Positions 1-8,705 are shown, counted from the stretch's first letter. The stretch is DNA of 36,844 bases from Kribbella albertanoniae (GCF_004348455.1 NZ_SMKA01000054.1:1-36844); one strand, 5' to 3'. Numbers and translations are program-made. The notes: a model not told the origin generated them from the letters alone.

Positions 1-59
1 ACGCAGTCGCTCCTCCGTCGCGCCAGCTACGCGCGCACCCGCCCACCCTTAGCCTCCTC

Positions 60-96
60 CCGGGCTGCCGCCCGGAACCTGCGGGCTACCGCCCGC
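60..96. repeat. Two tandem GC-rich hairpins
   Basis: Two similar inverted repeats sit 21 bp apart. CCGGGC-TGCC-GCCCGG is at 60-75 and GCGGGC-TACC-GCCCGC at 81-96, each a six-pair stem with a four-base loop. They lie downstream of the toxin gene that ends at 280 on the minus strand. They could be terminators without a T-run or part of a larger repeat cut by the window edge. I see no convincing gene in 1-279; open frames there are arginine/alanine-rich and look like GC shadows. Confidence 0.5.
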
Positions 97-279
97 GCCG
101 GACTCCTCGTGGCCAGCGTCGCCTGCCCACGCCCGCCATCACGCCGACCGCACCCGGTGACCGACCGCGGCGATCGGATTGAGATCGGGAACCTCCGCAC
201 CCGCGACCCACCCTCGGACGCTGAGTCCAACGCATCACTCGGCACGTGGCCAAGGCCGTGGACGAATCCGGACAGGCCC

Positions 280-1215
280 CTACGTCCAGGAGGAACCGTC
301 GGGATCCCAGCGGCCACCGGTTCGTCGTCCATCAAGGACCTCGTTCAGACATTTCCCGCAGAACTCCAGCGCAGCGGTCAGATCCCAGAACTCTCGCGGG
401 TACTCCGCGTACCCCGCAGCTGCTCGGGGGAAGCCGGTCACCCATTCAGCACTCGGAGCCTCAAACATTAACGGCAGCCTCATCCGGCGCCGACCTGTCT
501 CCTGCTCGAGAACGAGTGTGAGCCGTGCGGCGTCGAACGAGATCGCCGCGACGATGCGCACGATATCGGCCAGGTCGCGATGGCGGGTCGACGCCTTTGC
601 CCCGCCGGCGCCGTGCTGCTCGTACAGTGCACAGATCTTGTCGGCCAGGTGATTCTCGATCGGCGTCGTCGGGACCGCAGGCAGCTCTTCGAGGGTCTCG
701 TGCTCGATGATCGGTTTCAGCGCGACCGCGTCAACCGCACCATCCACGTGTCTGCGAGTCGTCAGGTCGATGCTGAATGGCTCGAACTCCCGACCCGCCA
801 GCAACGCCCTCGCTTTCACCTTAGCGGTCTCCGCGCCGTATCCGTACGGATCCGCCTCTGCATGAATCTCGGCCGAGTGCAGATCGAATTCGAACGGATC
901 GTCGCGGTGCGGACGGCTGGATAGCAGCCGAAGCTCAGCTACGGCATCGTCCAGGCTGGTCCACGGCGTTTCCCGCGCTAGGTCGACATCCTGGGTGAAC
1001 CGGCCGCCGCCGATCCGGATCAGGAGCGCATTGCCACCCAGCAACACCCATGGAGCGGCGTCATCTTGGAAGATGCGGCTGAGGAAGATCGTGAAGATGT
1101 ACTGCTTGCGCACCACGTCCGCGGTCACCCCGCGGCGACGGGCCTCATTAGCCAGCTTCGCCCCTAGAGATGCCCTGAGCCGGCTCGCCTCGAGCACCGT
1201 CATCGGATGTGCCAT
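280..1215 (-). CDS. abiEii: AbiEii-family nucleotidyltransferase toxin (type IV TA)
   Basis: A 311-aa member of the nucleotidyl transferase AbiEii/AbiGii toxin family. The family blocks growth by transferring nucleotides, in mycobacterial relatives onto tRNA acceptor ends. The nucleotidyltransferase core is visible: Gly60-Gly61 in LLGGNALL, then Arg72 and Asp76/Asp78 in GRFTQDVDLA. The later motif has Lys193 (ADKICAL) and Asp214/Asp217 (RHRDLADIV). I chose the ATG at 1213-1215 because AAGGA lies eight bases upstream (1224-1228). Longer frames start 11 codons earlier without such a site, and ATG 1203 is an alternative. The gene overlaps the end of the AbiEi gene by 68 bp, so the pair is one translationally coupled operon. 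Confidence 0.9.
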   Translation of the reverse strand: MAHPMTVLEASRLRASLGAKLANEARRRGVTADVVRKQYIFTIFLSRIFQDDAAPWVLLGGNALLIRIGGGRFTQDVDLARETPWTSLDDAVAELRLLSSRPHRDDPFEFDLHSAEIHAEADPYGYGAETAKVKARALLAGREFEPFSIDLTTRRHVDGAVDAVALKPIIEHETLEELPAVPTTPIENHLADKICALYEQHGAGGAKASTRHRDLADIVRIVAAISFDAARLTLVLEQETGRRRMRLPLMFEAPSAEWVTGFPRAAAGYAEYPREFWDLTAALEFCGKCLNEVLDGRRTGGRWDPDGSSWT

Positions 1216-2140
1216 CGTCGGGATCCTTGTCCTGCCGGGCCGCGGCATCTAGTGCTTCAGTGGTCCGTGCCGTTGGCTCGCCCAGCGATGGCCGACGCTG
1301 AGGTGGCTCAGTCAAAGCACGGGCAAGAGCGGTTGTGTCAGGAACAGCCGCTCGGAGCACTCGCTGGGCAGCCTCTGTTGCAGCGAAGGACGGCGCAAGC
1401 TGGCGGAGCTGTTCGGCAAAAGCGTGCGTCATGACGTCTCGGAGCTGGGGTACCAGCTGCGCGAGAAGCCTTTCTTGCAACTCGGGAACCATCAGCTCCA
1501 GCACCCCAGGCGGCGGCCGGTATCCAGATGCCTTGAGCGCCGCATTCAGCACCGCGCTTCCGTCTGAAGACCCAGACCTGCTGCCTGCTGGTTCATGCGC
1601 ACGAACCAGGTCGACGGACGCCGCATCGCTCATACTCACAGCATCGCGAACCGCGACCGACAGGTGGTCGAAATCCGTACCACCAGCCGCCAGGTCTTTG
1701 AGCGTTCGGGCAACGGTTGTCACCGGCAGCCCGTCGACCCAGGTGACGTCCTCATCCGGCAGATCACGCTTGCGGTAGCGGGTATCCGCCTGCGTCGTCT
1801 GCCGACGTGCTGCAGAGCTGAACTCATACTTCGAGGGCAACAGGTCGCCAAGACCGTGAACAGCCGCTGCGGACTCACCAGAAACGACCGCCAGCGGCTG
1901 GTTCCCCACAGGCCGGCTACCGGTCGCAAGCCACGCGGCGCGCAGCCCCTGTAAGGAGCCCGGGTCAGCTGAAGGAAGTGCGTAGACGCCATGCCGCACC
2001 CGCTGCAACGTGCCGCGCTCAGCAAGACGCGACAGCTGCATTTTCGATACGCCAGCCTCTTGCGCCTGACTGGTGGTCACCAGCCCCCACTGGCCGGAGC
2101 CAAGAAGATCCAGCGACTCCAATGCGTCCAATGCCTGCAC
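1148..2140 (-). CDS. abiEi: AbiEi-family antitoxin/transcriptional autorepressor
   Basis: A 330-aa protein beginning with a winged-helix segment (residues about 15-55, with TTSQAQEAGVSKMQLSRLAERG as recognition region and HGVYAL as wing), followed by the AbiEi antitoxin fold. In characterised AbiE systems the antitoxin counteracts AbiEii without stable complex formation and represses its own promoter through its N-terminal domain. The C-terminal third (about 190-330) is acidic and Ser/Thr/Ala-rich and longer than in many homologs. The start is GTG 2138-2140 with GGGAGGT at 2147-2153, six bases away. A nearby ATG (2145) is out of frame. Two inverted repeats at 2183-2228 are the likely binding sites. 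Confidence 0.88.
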   Translation of the reverse strand: MQALDALESLDLLGSGQWGLVTTSQAQEAGVSKMQLSRLAERGTLQRVRHGVYALPSADPGSLQGLRAAWLATGSRPVGNQPLAVVSGESAAAVHGLGDLLPSKYEFSSAARRQTTQADTRYRKRDLPDEDVTWVDGLPVTTVARTLKDLAAGGTDFDHLSVAVRDAVSMSDAASVDLVRAHEPAGSRSGSSDGSAVLNAALKASGYRPPPGVLELMVPELQERLLAQLVPQLRDVMTHAFAEQLRQLAPSFAATEAAQRVLRAAVPDTTALARALTEPPQRRPSLGEPTARTTEALDAAARQDKDPDDGTSDDGARGEPAQGISRGEAG

Positions 2141-2164
2141 AACATCACCTCCCTCGATGCTTTG

Positions 2165-2170
2165 ATAGTA
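2165..2170 (-). promoter_or_regulatory. Candidate -10 element of the abiE operon
   Basis: On the minus strand this reads TACTAT, a good actinobacterial -10. It would start transcription near 2158, giving a leader of about 18 bases that just includes the ribosome-binding site at 2147-2153. The -35 position falls at 2188-2193 (TTCTAA, weak), inside the first inverted repeat, so a repressor bound there would block polymerase. The AT-rich composition contrasts with the surrounding DNA. Confidence 0.45.
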
Positions 2171-2182
2171 ACGTCTAGGTGG

Positions 2183-2228
2183 TTACTTTAGAAGTAATCT
2201 CGGCCTAAGAGAGTTACTTCAAAAGTAT
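2183..2228. promoter_or_regulatory. Twin inverted-repeat operator upstream of abiEi-abiEii
   Basis: The first site is a perfect inverted repeat, TTACTT-TAG-AAGTAA (2183-2197). The second is TTACTT-CAA-AAGTAT (2214-2228), with one mismatch in the right arm. Centres are 31 bp apart, about three helical turns, so both face the same side of the helix. AbiEi proteins studied elsewhere bind two inverted repeats in their promoter and autoregulate; that this protein does so here is inference from position. Confidence 0.75.
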
Positions 2229-2372
2229 TCTAGCCGTACCACGTGAGGGAGGCACCACGCCGACCTGGCCTGAGATCATCTAGGCGGGCCGTAGTTAGAA
2301 CTTGCTGCGGGTAGTTGATCCCGAGGTGTGGAGCATCGGTGTTCGCCCGGAACTTGGCGGCGCCGGCCGGAG

Positions 2373-3499
2373 TCAGGAGTGATCGAACAGAGTGACGACG
2401 CTTTGCGGTGCTTCCCGGCCGAAGAAGTTCTTCAGGTTCTTCGCCGAGCGACCGGCGGCGTCGCTGCTTCGCGGGAACAGTTGCGCTTCGTAGGCGGTGA
2501 GCGCGAGCTCGGTGTCGGGCTGCTCAACCAGCATGCCCGCCAGGTCGGCGCCGTCGTACATGGCGAGGTTCGCGCCCTCGCCGGCGAAGGGTGACATCAG
2601 ATGCGCGGCGTCGCCGACGAGCGTCGCGCCCGGCACCCTGTCCCAGGTGAGCCCGACAGGCAGGGCATAGATGGGTCGGAGCCACGGTTCCGCGACGCTC
2701 TGTGTCACGAAGGCGGTAAGCAGCTGCGACCAGTCAGCGAACTCATCGGCAAGTTGACGCAGGCCCGCGGACGGGTCGCCGAAGTCGATCGATCTCATCC
2801 ACTCCTCGGGCTTGTTCAGCGCCACGTATCCGAGCACGCGCCCATCGGCGTAGCGATGGACGATGATGCCTTTACCCGGCGCGACCGCCATCAACGTGCC
2901 ACTCCCGATCGCGGCCATGCTCGCCTGACGATCCTGGCCGCCCAAGGGCAGGGCGATCTCGATGAAGCAGGTTCCGGTGTAGGCAGGCTCGGCCGGGGTG
3001 AGCAGCGACGCACCTTCGACCAGGCACCCTCCGCGCCGATGACGATGTCGGCCCGTACGGCGGAATCGTCCGCGAAGGTGAGTTCGTAGCCGCCCTCCAC
3101 GCGGTGCCGGATCGAGGCGAGCTTGTGACCCCACCGGATTGTCCCGGGCGCCAGCGAGTCGATGAGCAGGCGCCTGAGTTCGCCACGATCCACCTCGGGA
3201 CGGGCCGAACCGGGCTCCGCCGGCCTGTCGAGCAGGATCGTGCCGTGGCGGTCGACGACGCGCTTGGCGTCCTCGCCCGGGCGGACCAGAGCGCGGAACT
3301 CGTCGTACAGACCGGCTGCGCGAAGCGCGACCTGCCCGGTCTCTTCGTGAATGTCGAGCAGGCCGCCCTGCGCACGGGTCGCCGCCGAAGTCTCAGCTTC
3401 GTAGATGGTCGCGGCGACACCGTGAGCCTGAAGCACCCGGGCGAGCGTCAGCCCGCCCAATCCCGCTCCGGCGATGGCAATGGCGATGGTCTTCTGCAT
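2373..3499 (-). pseudogene. FAD-dependent monooxygenase (TetX-like), frameshifted
   Basis: Two reading frames together make one class A flavoprotein monooxygenase of about 375 aa. The N-terminal part (start ATG 3497-3499, GGAG six bases upstream) has the FAD-binding GAGLGG motif, a TetX-like [12 protein letters not shown] segment and [14 protein letters not shown]. The sequence then continues only in another frame with [11 protein letters not shown] and the second FAD motif GDAAHLMSPFAGEG. The switch falls at about 3007/3008, where one missing base explains it; the 1127-bp span is one short of a multiple of three. It is either a recent pseudogene or a sequencing error. An 8-bp inverted repeat lies at 3519-3536 upstream, and a TATAGT at 3671-3676 could be its -10. 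Family members hydroxylate aromatic or tetracycline-like substrates; the substrate here is unknown. Confidence 0.85.
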
Positions 3500-3698
3500 G
3501 CTGCGCTCCCGATGAGTGCGCCGGCACCTGCCGGCGGTGATCAGAGCCCAGAGCGGACGGGATGCCCGATCTCGGCAAAGGAGACGCTCACCAACCAGAA
3601 CCATCTGCGTCGATGTCTGCGCGACGTCCGCCGGGCAGACCCGGCGAACATCGTTTTTCGCGACCTTGTGACTATAACTCCGCCGAACTCGATTCCAC

Positions 3699-4724
3699 CT
3701 AGTAGTGGATACGGGCCCGTACGGCGCGGTGGTCGGAGTAGTTGGCGGGGTTGTCGGAGCCGGTGTAGTGGGCGTCGGCCTGACCGGCTTCTTCGAAGGT
3801 GACGGTGTGGACGGCGGTGGTGAGCGGCATGCCGTTGGGCTTCTTGGCCCAGAGGTAGTCGATGCGGTTGCTGCCGCCGATCGTCCAGTTGTTGCCGAGG
3901 CACTCGCCGCGCGGAGCAGTCACCTTGCCGCAGTGGTCGTACATCACGTCACGGAAGCCGGCATCGCCGCCGAGGTCGCCGTTCGTCTGCCGGTACCAGG
4001 CCTTCCAGTCACCCGGGTTGCCGGCGGTGATGTTCGCGTCGCCGCCCCAGATCATCAGGTCGCCGCCCCAGCCGGAGACCTTCTCGGACGCCTCGCGGGC
4101 GTTCTCCGCCGCACACGGGTGGCCGCCGCTGTTGTTGGTCGGCCAGTGCGTCGACGCGACAGTGATGTCCTTCTCGGCGAGGGTGTCGCGGAGCTTGAGC
4201 CGCAGCGCCTCCGCCCGGCTCTGGCCGGTGTTCTGGCAACCGTCGGCGCCGTCCCGGTCGGCAAACCAGGTGTCCGCCTGCAGCACGTTGAACCGGTCGG
4301 TGTCGAAGATGATCGCCGTGGTCTGCTGCCTCTTCTCGCCATCGCACCGGGCCGGCTGTTCCGGCGGCTCGGGGTTCGCGATCCGGCCGGTGTAGTCGCG
4401 ACCCAGCTTGGCCTCCATGGTGCTGACCAGCAGGGTCAGCTCCGTGCGGTTGCTGATCTGCTGCACCAGGAAGATGTCCGGGGCGGGATCGGTGCGCTTC
4501 ATCGCGAAGATGAGGTCCTGCCAGTCCCCCGGACAGTTCGCGTCGATCGTCTTCAGGTTCTCGACGTTGTTCGTGTAAACGTGGACGTAGTCGAGCCGTG
4601 GCACCTCCGCAGCAGTCGACGCCCCCGCTGCCGAAAGCAGCACACCGACAGACAGTACGGCGGCGCCCAGCGCGGTGGCGGTCAGACTCCGACGGGAGCG
4701 AGGCAGGCGGAACGGAACAGGCAT
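3699..4724 (-). CDS. Secreted endonuclease/exonuclease/phosphatase-fold protein
   Basis: A 341-aa protein with a basic signal peptide (hydrophobic core about residues 16-35, AxA-like site near STAAE). The rest fits the DNase I-like endonuclease/exonuclease/phosphatase superfamily: the N-terminal YTNNVENL strand (metal-binding Asn region), STHWPTNN with the catalytic His, WGGDANI with the Asp-x-Asn pair, and the C-terminal SDHRAV Asp-His pair. It probably acts outside the cell as a Mg-dependent phosphodiesterase or nuclease; the substrate cannot be told from sequence. Start ATG 4722-4724 has GAGGAG seven bases upstream. It is transcribed divergently from the NB-ARC regulator. Confidence 0.85.
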   Translation of the reverse strand: MPVPFRLPRSRRSLTATALGAAVLSVGVLLSAAGASTAAEVPRLDYVHVYTNNVENLKTIDANCPGDWQDLIFAMKRTDPAPDIFLVQQISNRTELTLLVSTMEAKLGRDYTGRIANPEPPEQPARCDGEKRQQTTAIIFDTDRFNVLQADTWFADRDGADGCQNTGQSRAEALRLKLRDTLAEKDITVASTHWPTNNSGGHPCAAENAREASEKVSGWGGDLMIWGGDANITAGNPGDWKAWYRQTNGDLGGDAGFRDVMYDHCGKVTAPRGECLGNNWTIGGSNRIDYLWAKKPNGMPLTTAVHTVTFEEAGQADAHYTGSDNPANYSDHRAVRARIHY

Positions 4725-4850
4725 GACGTTCTCCTCGGGGCGGTGTCACGGCTCGGTCCGAGCGGACCGGCCGAGTCTCGTCGAAGATTAACGCCGACCA
4801 GGAGTCAGAAGAAGATGCTGCACCGGCGGACGAGCAGCGTAGAGAGGGAC

Positions 4851-4856
4851 TAATAT
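4851..4856 (+). promoter_or_regulatory. Leaderless promoter -10 (TAATAT) for the NB-ARC gene
   Basis: TAATAT ends exactly seven bases before the GTG start at 4864, the spacing expected if transcription begins on the start codon. No ribosome-binding site fits this start (AGAGAGGG is about 14 bases away), which supports a leaderless mRNA. No strong -35 is visible. Confidence 0.65.
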
Positions 4857-4863
4857 TCGGGCG

Positions 4864-7293
4864 GTGGGCGCCTCTGGGGAGCCGCCGGGACCTGGCGGTG
4901 TGCGAACGCTCGACGAGCTCAGCTTGCGGTTGCGCTCGTTGCAGACATGGTCCGGCCTGTCGTACCGAGAGCTCCATCGTCGCGTGGTGCTGTCCAGGCA
5001 GGCTCGCGGTGTCGCGGAACTGCCTGCGTTCAACACCGTCTACCGCTGTCTGGCGCCCGGACGCCGTCGGCTCGATGCCGAACTGGTCGTCGACATCGCT
5101 CGTGCCCTGCTCGCCGAGGAGTCACGGGCGGCTGACGAGGCACGGGTCGCGGAATGGCGCCAGGCCTACCAGGTGGTGGCGGGCCTGGCGGCCGAAGCCG
5201 CGGTGATCCGGATCGAGGACTCGGTCGAGCCCGAGGCCGACGGCTTCTTCGTCGGTCGATCCGATGCCCTCGACGCCGCGCTGACCGCACTCGACGACCG
5301 GACGACTGGCCGGCGGGTGCTACTGATCGAGGGGATGCCTGGCGTTGGTAAGACGACGCTGGCTCGCCGGCTGCTTCGCGGGTTACCGGCCGCCGAGCTG
5401 CAGTTGTCTGTGAACCTCCGTGGGTACGACCCGGATCGCCCGCCGGCCGATCCGGCGGCCGTCCTGGAAGGGTTCCTGCGTCGGCTCGGTGTGCCTGGAA
5501 GCCGGATCCACGGCCTCGACCTGCCGGCACGATCGGAGCTGTTTCGCGAACTGACCGTCGGCCGCAAGGTCGTCGTACTGCTCGACAACGCGGCGTCCGA
5601 CGACCAGGTCGAACCGCTGATCGCGGACGGGCCCGGGTGCGTCACGGTGCTGACAAGTCGCCGCAGGCTGACCGGAGCCCGACGGATCTGTCTGGAGGTC
5701 TTCGACCCCGAGGAGTCGCTGGCCTATCTCCGGCAGGTGGCCGGCGCGGTCGTGAACGAGGACCACACATCGGCGACTCGTATCGCCGAACTGGTGGGCC
5801 ACCTGCCGCTCGCACTGGCCGTGCTCGCCGGACGGATCAATTCGCAGGGCGGTTGGACACTCGCAGACCATCTGGAGCGCCTCCTCGAACACCGGGTCAG
5901 ATTGCGACTCGACAGTGGGGTCGCAGCCTCGCTGGATCTGTCGTACCAGGCACTCCCGATCCCGGCCCGCCGCATGCTCCGGCTGCTGGCATTGCACCCG
6001 GGACGCGACTTCGACGCCTACGCCGGTGCTGCACTCGCAGGCGTCCCGCTGAGCGAAGCGGTCGAGGTCATGACGCTTCTGGTCCAGATGCACCTGCTCG
6101 AGAACAGCACCGCGGACAGATACGAACTGCACGACCTCGTCCGGGTGCTGGCCAGCGATCAGGCCCGCGACGAAGATCCACCATCAGTACGACGTACTGC
6201 GCTCGACGGGTTGTCCGAGTACTACCAGCGCACGGCCGCATCGGCCGCAGTTGCTTATGCACCGCACGACCGGGAACGCGTCGAGCTCACCCAGCAGGCG
6301 GGCCTGTCACCAAGGCCCTTCAGCGATCGGGACGAAGGCCGCGGCTGGCTCGATGCCGAGCGCCACAACCTCATCGCTTCGGCCCTCTTTGCGGCTGACC
6401 ACGGCCGGGGTGACCACGCGGTCGCGTTGTCGAGCCTGCTCATCTACTACCTCGTCACGGCGAACCTGTTCACCGGCGCGGAGACCCTGCACCTGACCGC
6501 GATCCGCTGTGCCACCGACGATCGCGAGCGCGGCCGCGCGTACAACTATCTCGGCACGGTGTACTGGCGACTCGGCCGGTACGCCGACGGCCGGGCGGCG
6601 TACCAGGAGGCGCTCGAGCTCGCCCGCCGGGCGGGCAACCGGGTCGGTGAGGCGAGCGGCTTGTCGAACGTTGCTCTCGGCCACTATCGGCTCGGCGACT
6701 ACCAGGCGGCCCTCGACTGTCAGCGGCAGGCCCAGGAGCTGTTCGAAGCCGAAGACAACCTGAACGGCACCACCACCGCGCTGGCCGGTCAGGGCTGGGC
6801 GCTGCTTCGCCTCGATCGCCCCGAGGAAGCGCTGGAACGCTTCGAGCTGGGCCTGGAGCTCAGCCACAAACTCGGCACCGAGACCTTCGAGGAGTCGTTC
6901 GCGCTCGTCAATGTGGCCTCGGCGCACGAGGCGCTCGGCCGGCTGACCGAGGCCGAGGCCAGTTACCGGCAGGCCCACGGCCTCGCTCAGCGGATCGGTT
7001 TCGCCAACAGCGAGAGCGACAGCCTGAACGGGCTCGGCCGGCTGCACCTGGCAGCCGGCCGAGCCGAGCAGGCCATCGAGTTTCACCAGCAGGCGTTGGA
7101 TCTCGCAGTCCGTCTTGGCAGCCGACCGGTCATCATCGAGATCCGCAACGACTACGGACACGCGCTCCGGGCCGCCGGCCGGCCTGCTGAGGCGATCGAG
7201 CAGCACAGCATCGCTCTCCAGGACGCCAAGAACATCGATGACCGTTATGAGCAGGAGCGCGCGTCAGCAGCCCTGGCTGCGATCGACGGCTAG
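4864..7293 (+). CDS. STAND-type regulator: helical N-terminus, NB-ARC ATPase, TPR repeats
   Basis: An 809-aa protein in three parts. Residues about 14-90 (TLDELSLRLRSLQTWSGLSYREL onward) resemble the XRE-like N-terminus common in actinobacterial NB-ARC proteins. An NB-ARC NTPase follows FVGR (about 129), with Walker A GMPGVGKTT at 157-165, Walker B VVVLLDN at about 236-242 and a GHLPLALAVLAG motif at about 312-323. Residues about 510-800 are TPR repeats (for example YNYLGTVYWRLGRYADG and NVALGHYRLGDYQAAL). It resembles AfsR without the SARP domain. STAND proteins bind ligands through the repeats and oligomerise with ATP; the signal is unknown. It ends convergently with the six-cysteine cluster, the two stops sharing CTAG at 7290-7293. 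Confidence 0.88.
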   Translation: MGASGEPPGPGGVRTLDELSLRLRSLQTWSGLSYRELHRRVVLSRQARGVAELPAFNTVYRCLAPGRRRLDAELVVDIARALLAEESRAADEARVAEWRQAYQVVAGLAAEAAVIRIEDSVEPEADGFFVGRSDALDAALTALDDRTTGRRVLLIEGMPGVGKTTLARRLLRGLPAAELQLSVNLRGYDPDRPPADPAAVLEGFLRRLGVPGSRIHGLDLPARSELFRELTVGRKVVVLLDNAASDDQVEPLIADGPGCVTVLTSRRRLTGARRICLEVFDPEESLAYLRQVAGAVVNEDHTSATRIAELVGHLPLALAVLAGRINSQGGWTLADHLERLLEHRVRLRLDSGVAASLDLSYQALPIPARRMLRLLALHPGRDFDAYAGAALAGVPLSEAVEVMTLLVQMHLLENSTADRYELHDLVRVLASDQARDEDPPSVRRTALDGLSEYYQRTAASAAVAYAPHDRERVELTQQAGLSPRPFSDRDEGRGWLDAERHNLIASALFAADHGRGDHAVALSSLLIYYLVTANLFTGAETLHLTAIRCATDDRERGRAYNYLGTVYWRLGRYADGRAAYQEALELARRAGNRVGEASGLSNVALGHYRLGDYQAALDCQRQAQELFEAEDNLNGTTTALAGQGWALLRLDRPEEALERFELGLELSHKLGTETFEESFALVNVASAHEALGRLTEAEASYRQAHGLAQRIGFANSESDSLNGLGRLHLAAGRAEQAIEFHQQALDLAVRLGSRPVIIEIRNDYGHALRAAGRPAEAIEQHSIALQDAKNIDDRYEQERASAALAAIDG

Positions 7294-7706
7294 CAGAGCG
7301 AGCCGTACTCCGTGCCGTACCACGGCGACCACGCTGTCTCCTTGCGTTTCACGTCGTCCTTGAGTTCGTACAGCCTGAATCGGACGCACTTGCCTTCCTC
7401 GTGGTCGAACTTGCAGAGCGCCCAGCCTTCGGCGGCAGGCATCGCCTTGCATTCCACATTCTTGCCGTAGTTCGTCTGCACGTGGACCACCGCCGCCCAG
7501 CCGTTGGCCTCGCGATCAATGATCCACTGGTCGTCGCCGACCCACTGGAAGCAGGTGGACGCGTATTCGGAGTTCAGGCACTTCACCTGGCTGTACGGCG
7601 GTTCCTCCGCCACAGCCATCGGGGACGCCGAGGCGGCGGTGGCACCGCCGGCAACCAGGATCAAGGAACCGGTGACCGAGGCGAGTGCCGCTGCGAGCCG
7701 CCTCAT
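7290..7706 (-). CDS. Six-cysteine small secreted protein, paralog A
   Basis: A 138-aa protein with a signal peptide (MRRLAAALAS start, hydrophobic to about 21, Ala-rich cleavage region near 24-28). The mature part has Cys at 43, 52, 86, 98, 107 and 138. It shares with the next two genes the pattern GD(D/N)QW, ANG(W/Y), YGK..EC, GW..C..DH.E..CVRF. I do not recognise a named family. Six conserved cysteines in an exported protein suggest three disulfides. Its ATG overlaps the stop of paralog B in an ATGA (7703-7706), so the two are translationally coupled. Upstream ATG-like starts would read through B and are unlikely. Confidence 0.8.
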   Translation of the reverse strand: MRRLAAALASVTGSLILVAGGATAASASPMAVAEEPPYSQVKCLNSEYASTCFQWVGDDQWIIDREANGWAAVVHVQTNYGKNVECKAMPAAEGWALCKFDHEEGKCVRFRLYELKDDVKRKETAWSPWYGTEYGSLC

Positions 7707-8152
7707 GGCACGATGATGATGCACTCGGTGCCGTCGGCAATGCTGTACGAGCGGGACCAAGCGCTGACCCGGCCGATGTCATTGCCCTTCTGCTCGTACA
7801 TGTAGAAGCGCACGCACTCGCCCTCCTTGTGGTCGAAGTCGCAGTACCCCCAGCCGTCCGCGGACGGGAGGGACTTGCACTCGCGGATCTTTCCGTAGCC
7901 GGTCTCGACGTGGGCGATCACCGCGTAGCCGTTGGCGTCCTTGTCGACGACCCACTGGTTGTCGCCGGCGGGCTTGAAGCAAGTGGCGCCCCAACTGGTG
8001 GCGATGCCCACACAGTTGGTCGGCGCCGCGGCGGCCGATGCACTCATCGGGGTGACCTCAGCGGCCGGAGCCGCGGTGGCGGCCGGAACCGCGCCGATCG
8101 CGAGCAGAGCGGTTCCGGCGAGCACGCCGAGAGCGCGGGAGAGCAAAGTCAT
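7703..8152 (-). CDS. Six-cysteine small secreted protein, paralog B
   Basis: A 149-aa protein with signal peptide MTLLSRALGVLAGTALLAIG and an Ala-rich cleavage zone (ATAAPAAE). Cys at 47, 58, 92, 104, 113 and 144 repeat the spacing of paralog A (34-12-9-31 for the last five). The core GDNQWVVDKDANGYAVIAHV aligns directly with the other two copies. The C-terminus carries a short hydrophobic tail (IIIVP) absent from the others. Start ATG 8150-8152 has AAAGG about ten bases upstream. It lies 47 bp after the stop of paralog C. No function is known to me. Confidence 0.8.
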   Translation of the reverse strand: MTLLSRALGVLAGTALLAIGAVPAATAAPAAEVTPMSASAAAAPTNCVGIATSWGATCFKPAGDNQWVVDKDANGYAVIAHVETGYGKIRECKSLPSADGWGYCDFDHKEGECVRFYMYEQKGNDIGRVSAWSRSYSIADGTECIIIVP

Positions 8153-8199
8153 GGAGGAAGAACCTTTCACTGAACGGGGACTCGGCAGGCAGGCAGGGA

Positions 8200-8613
8200 T
8201 CAGGCGTCGAAGCCGCATTCGTTGCCGGTGGAGGTGCTGTAGAACAACGACCAGACGGAGATTCGGTTGGTCGAGACGCCCTTGCGCTCCACCAGCCGGA
8301 AGCGCACGCACTTCTTCTCCTCGTGGTCGTAGCCGCACTCTCGCCAGCCGTCCGCGGAGGCCGGAGCATCGCACTCACGGAACTTGCCGTAGTTGGTCTC
8401 GACCTCGACGACCGTGGTCCAGCCGTTCGCGTCCAGATCCCGCACCCATTGGTCGTCGCCTTCCCACTCGTAGCAGGTCTGCCCGAAGTCGGTGGTGAAG
8501 TATCGGCAGCCCGCCGGCGGGCTGCCCGCGGCAGCGGCCGGAGTCGCGGTGACGGCTGCACCGCCGAGCGTGACCAGGGCGAAGGTAACTACGGCAGCAG
8601 CGAATCGGAGCAT
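8200..8613 (-). CDS. Six-cysteine small secreted protein, paralog C
   Basis: A 137-aa protein, first of the tandem set in transcription order. The signal peptide is MLRFAAAVVTFALVTLGGAA with cleavage near ATPAAAAG. Cys lie at 36, 47, 81, 93, 102 and 133, the same 11-34-12-9-31 spacing as paralog B. Shared blocks are GDDQWVRDLDANGW, VETNYGKFREC and YDHEEKKCVRF. The ATG at 8611-8613 has AAAGGA about six bases upstream, which rules out longer frames reaching 8742. The 92-bp gap to the DUF2461 gene could hold its promoter. Confidence 0.8.
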   Translation of the reverse strand: MLRFAAAVVTFALVTLGGAAVTATPAAAAGSPPAGCRYFTTDFGQTCYEWEGDDQWVRDLDANGWTTVVEVETNYGKFRECDAPASADGWRECGYDHEEKKCVRFRLVERKGVSTNRISVWSLFYSTSTGNECGFDA

Positions 8614-8705
8614 CGACAGTCCTTTCAGCAGGGGGTTATCGCCCGAGGATGACTGCTCCGGGGTGGCCGATGGCCGAATTCGAACGAAGTCGAACAAACC
8701 CCGCG

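Noticed and set aside
27..335. 102-aa minus-strand frame after the AbiEii toxin
   Set aside because: It overlaps the toxin C-terminus in another frame, has no ribosome-binding site and is Arg/Ala-rich; more likely a shadow.
2373..3499. Active tetracycline-resistance gene
   Set aside because: The TetX similarity is family-level only and the reading frame is broken.
3705..4853. 382-aa plus-strand open frame
   Set aside because: Antisense to the secreted phosphodiesterase; Val/Gly-rich with no recognisable motif.
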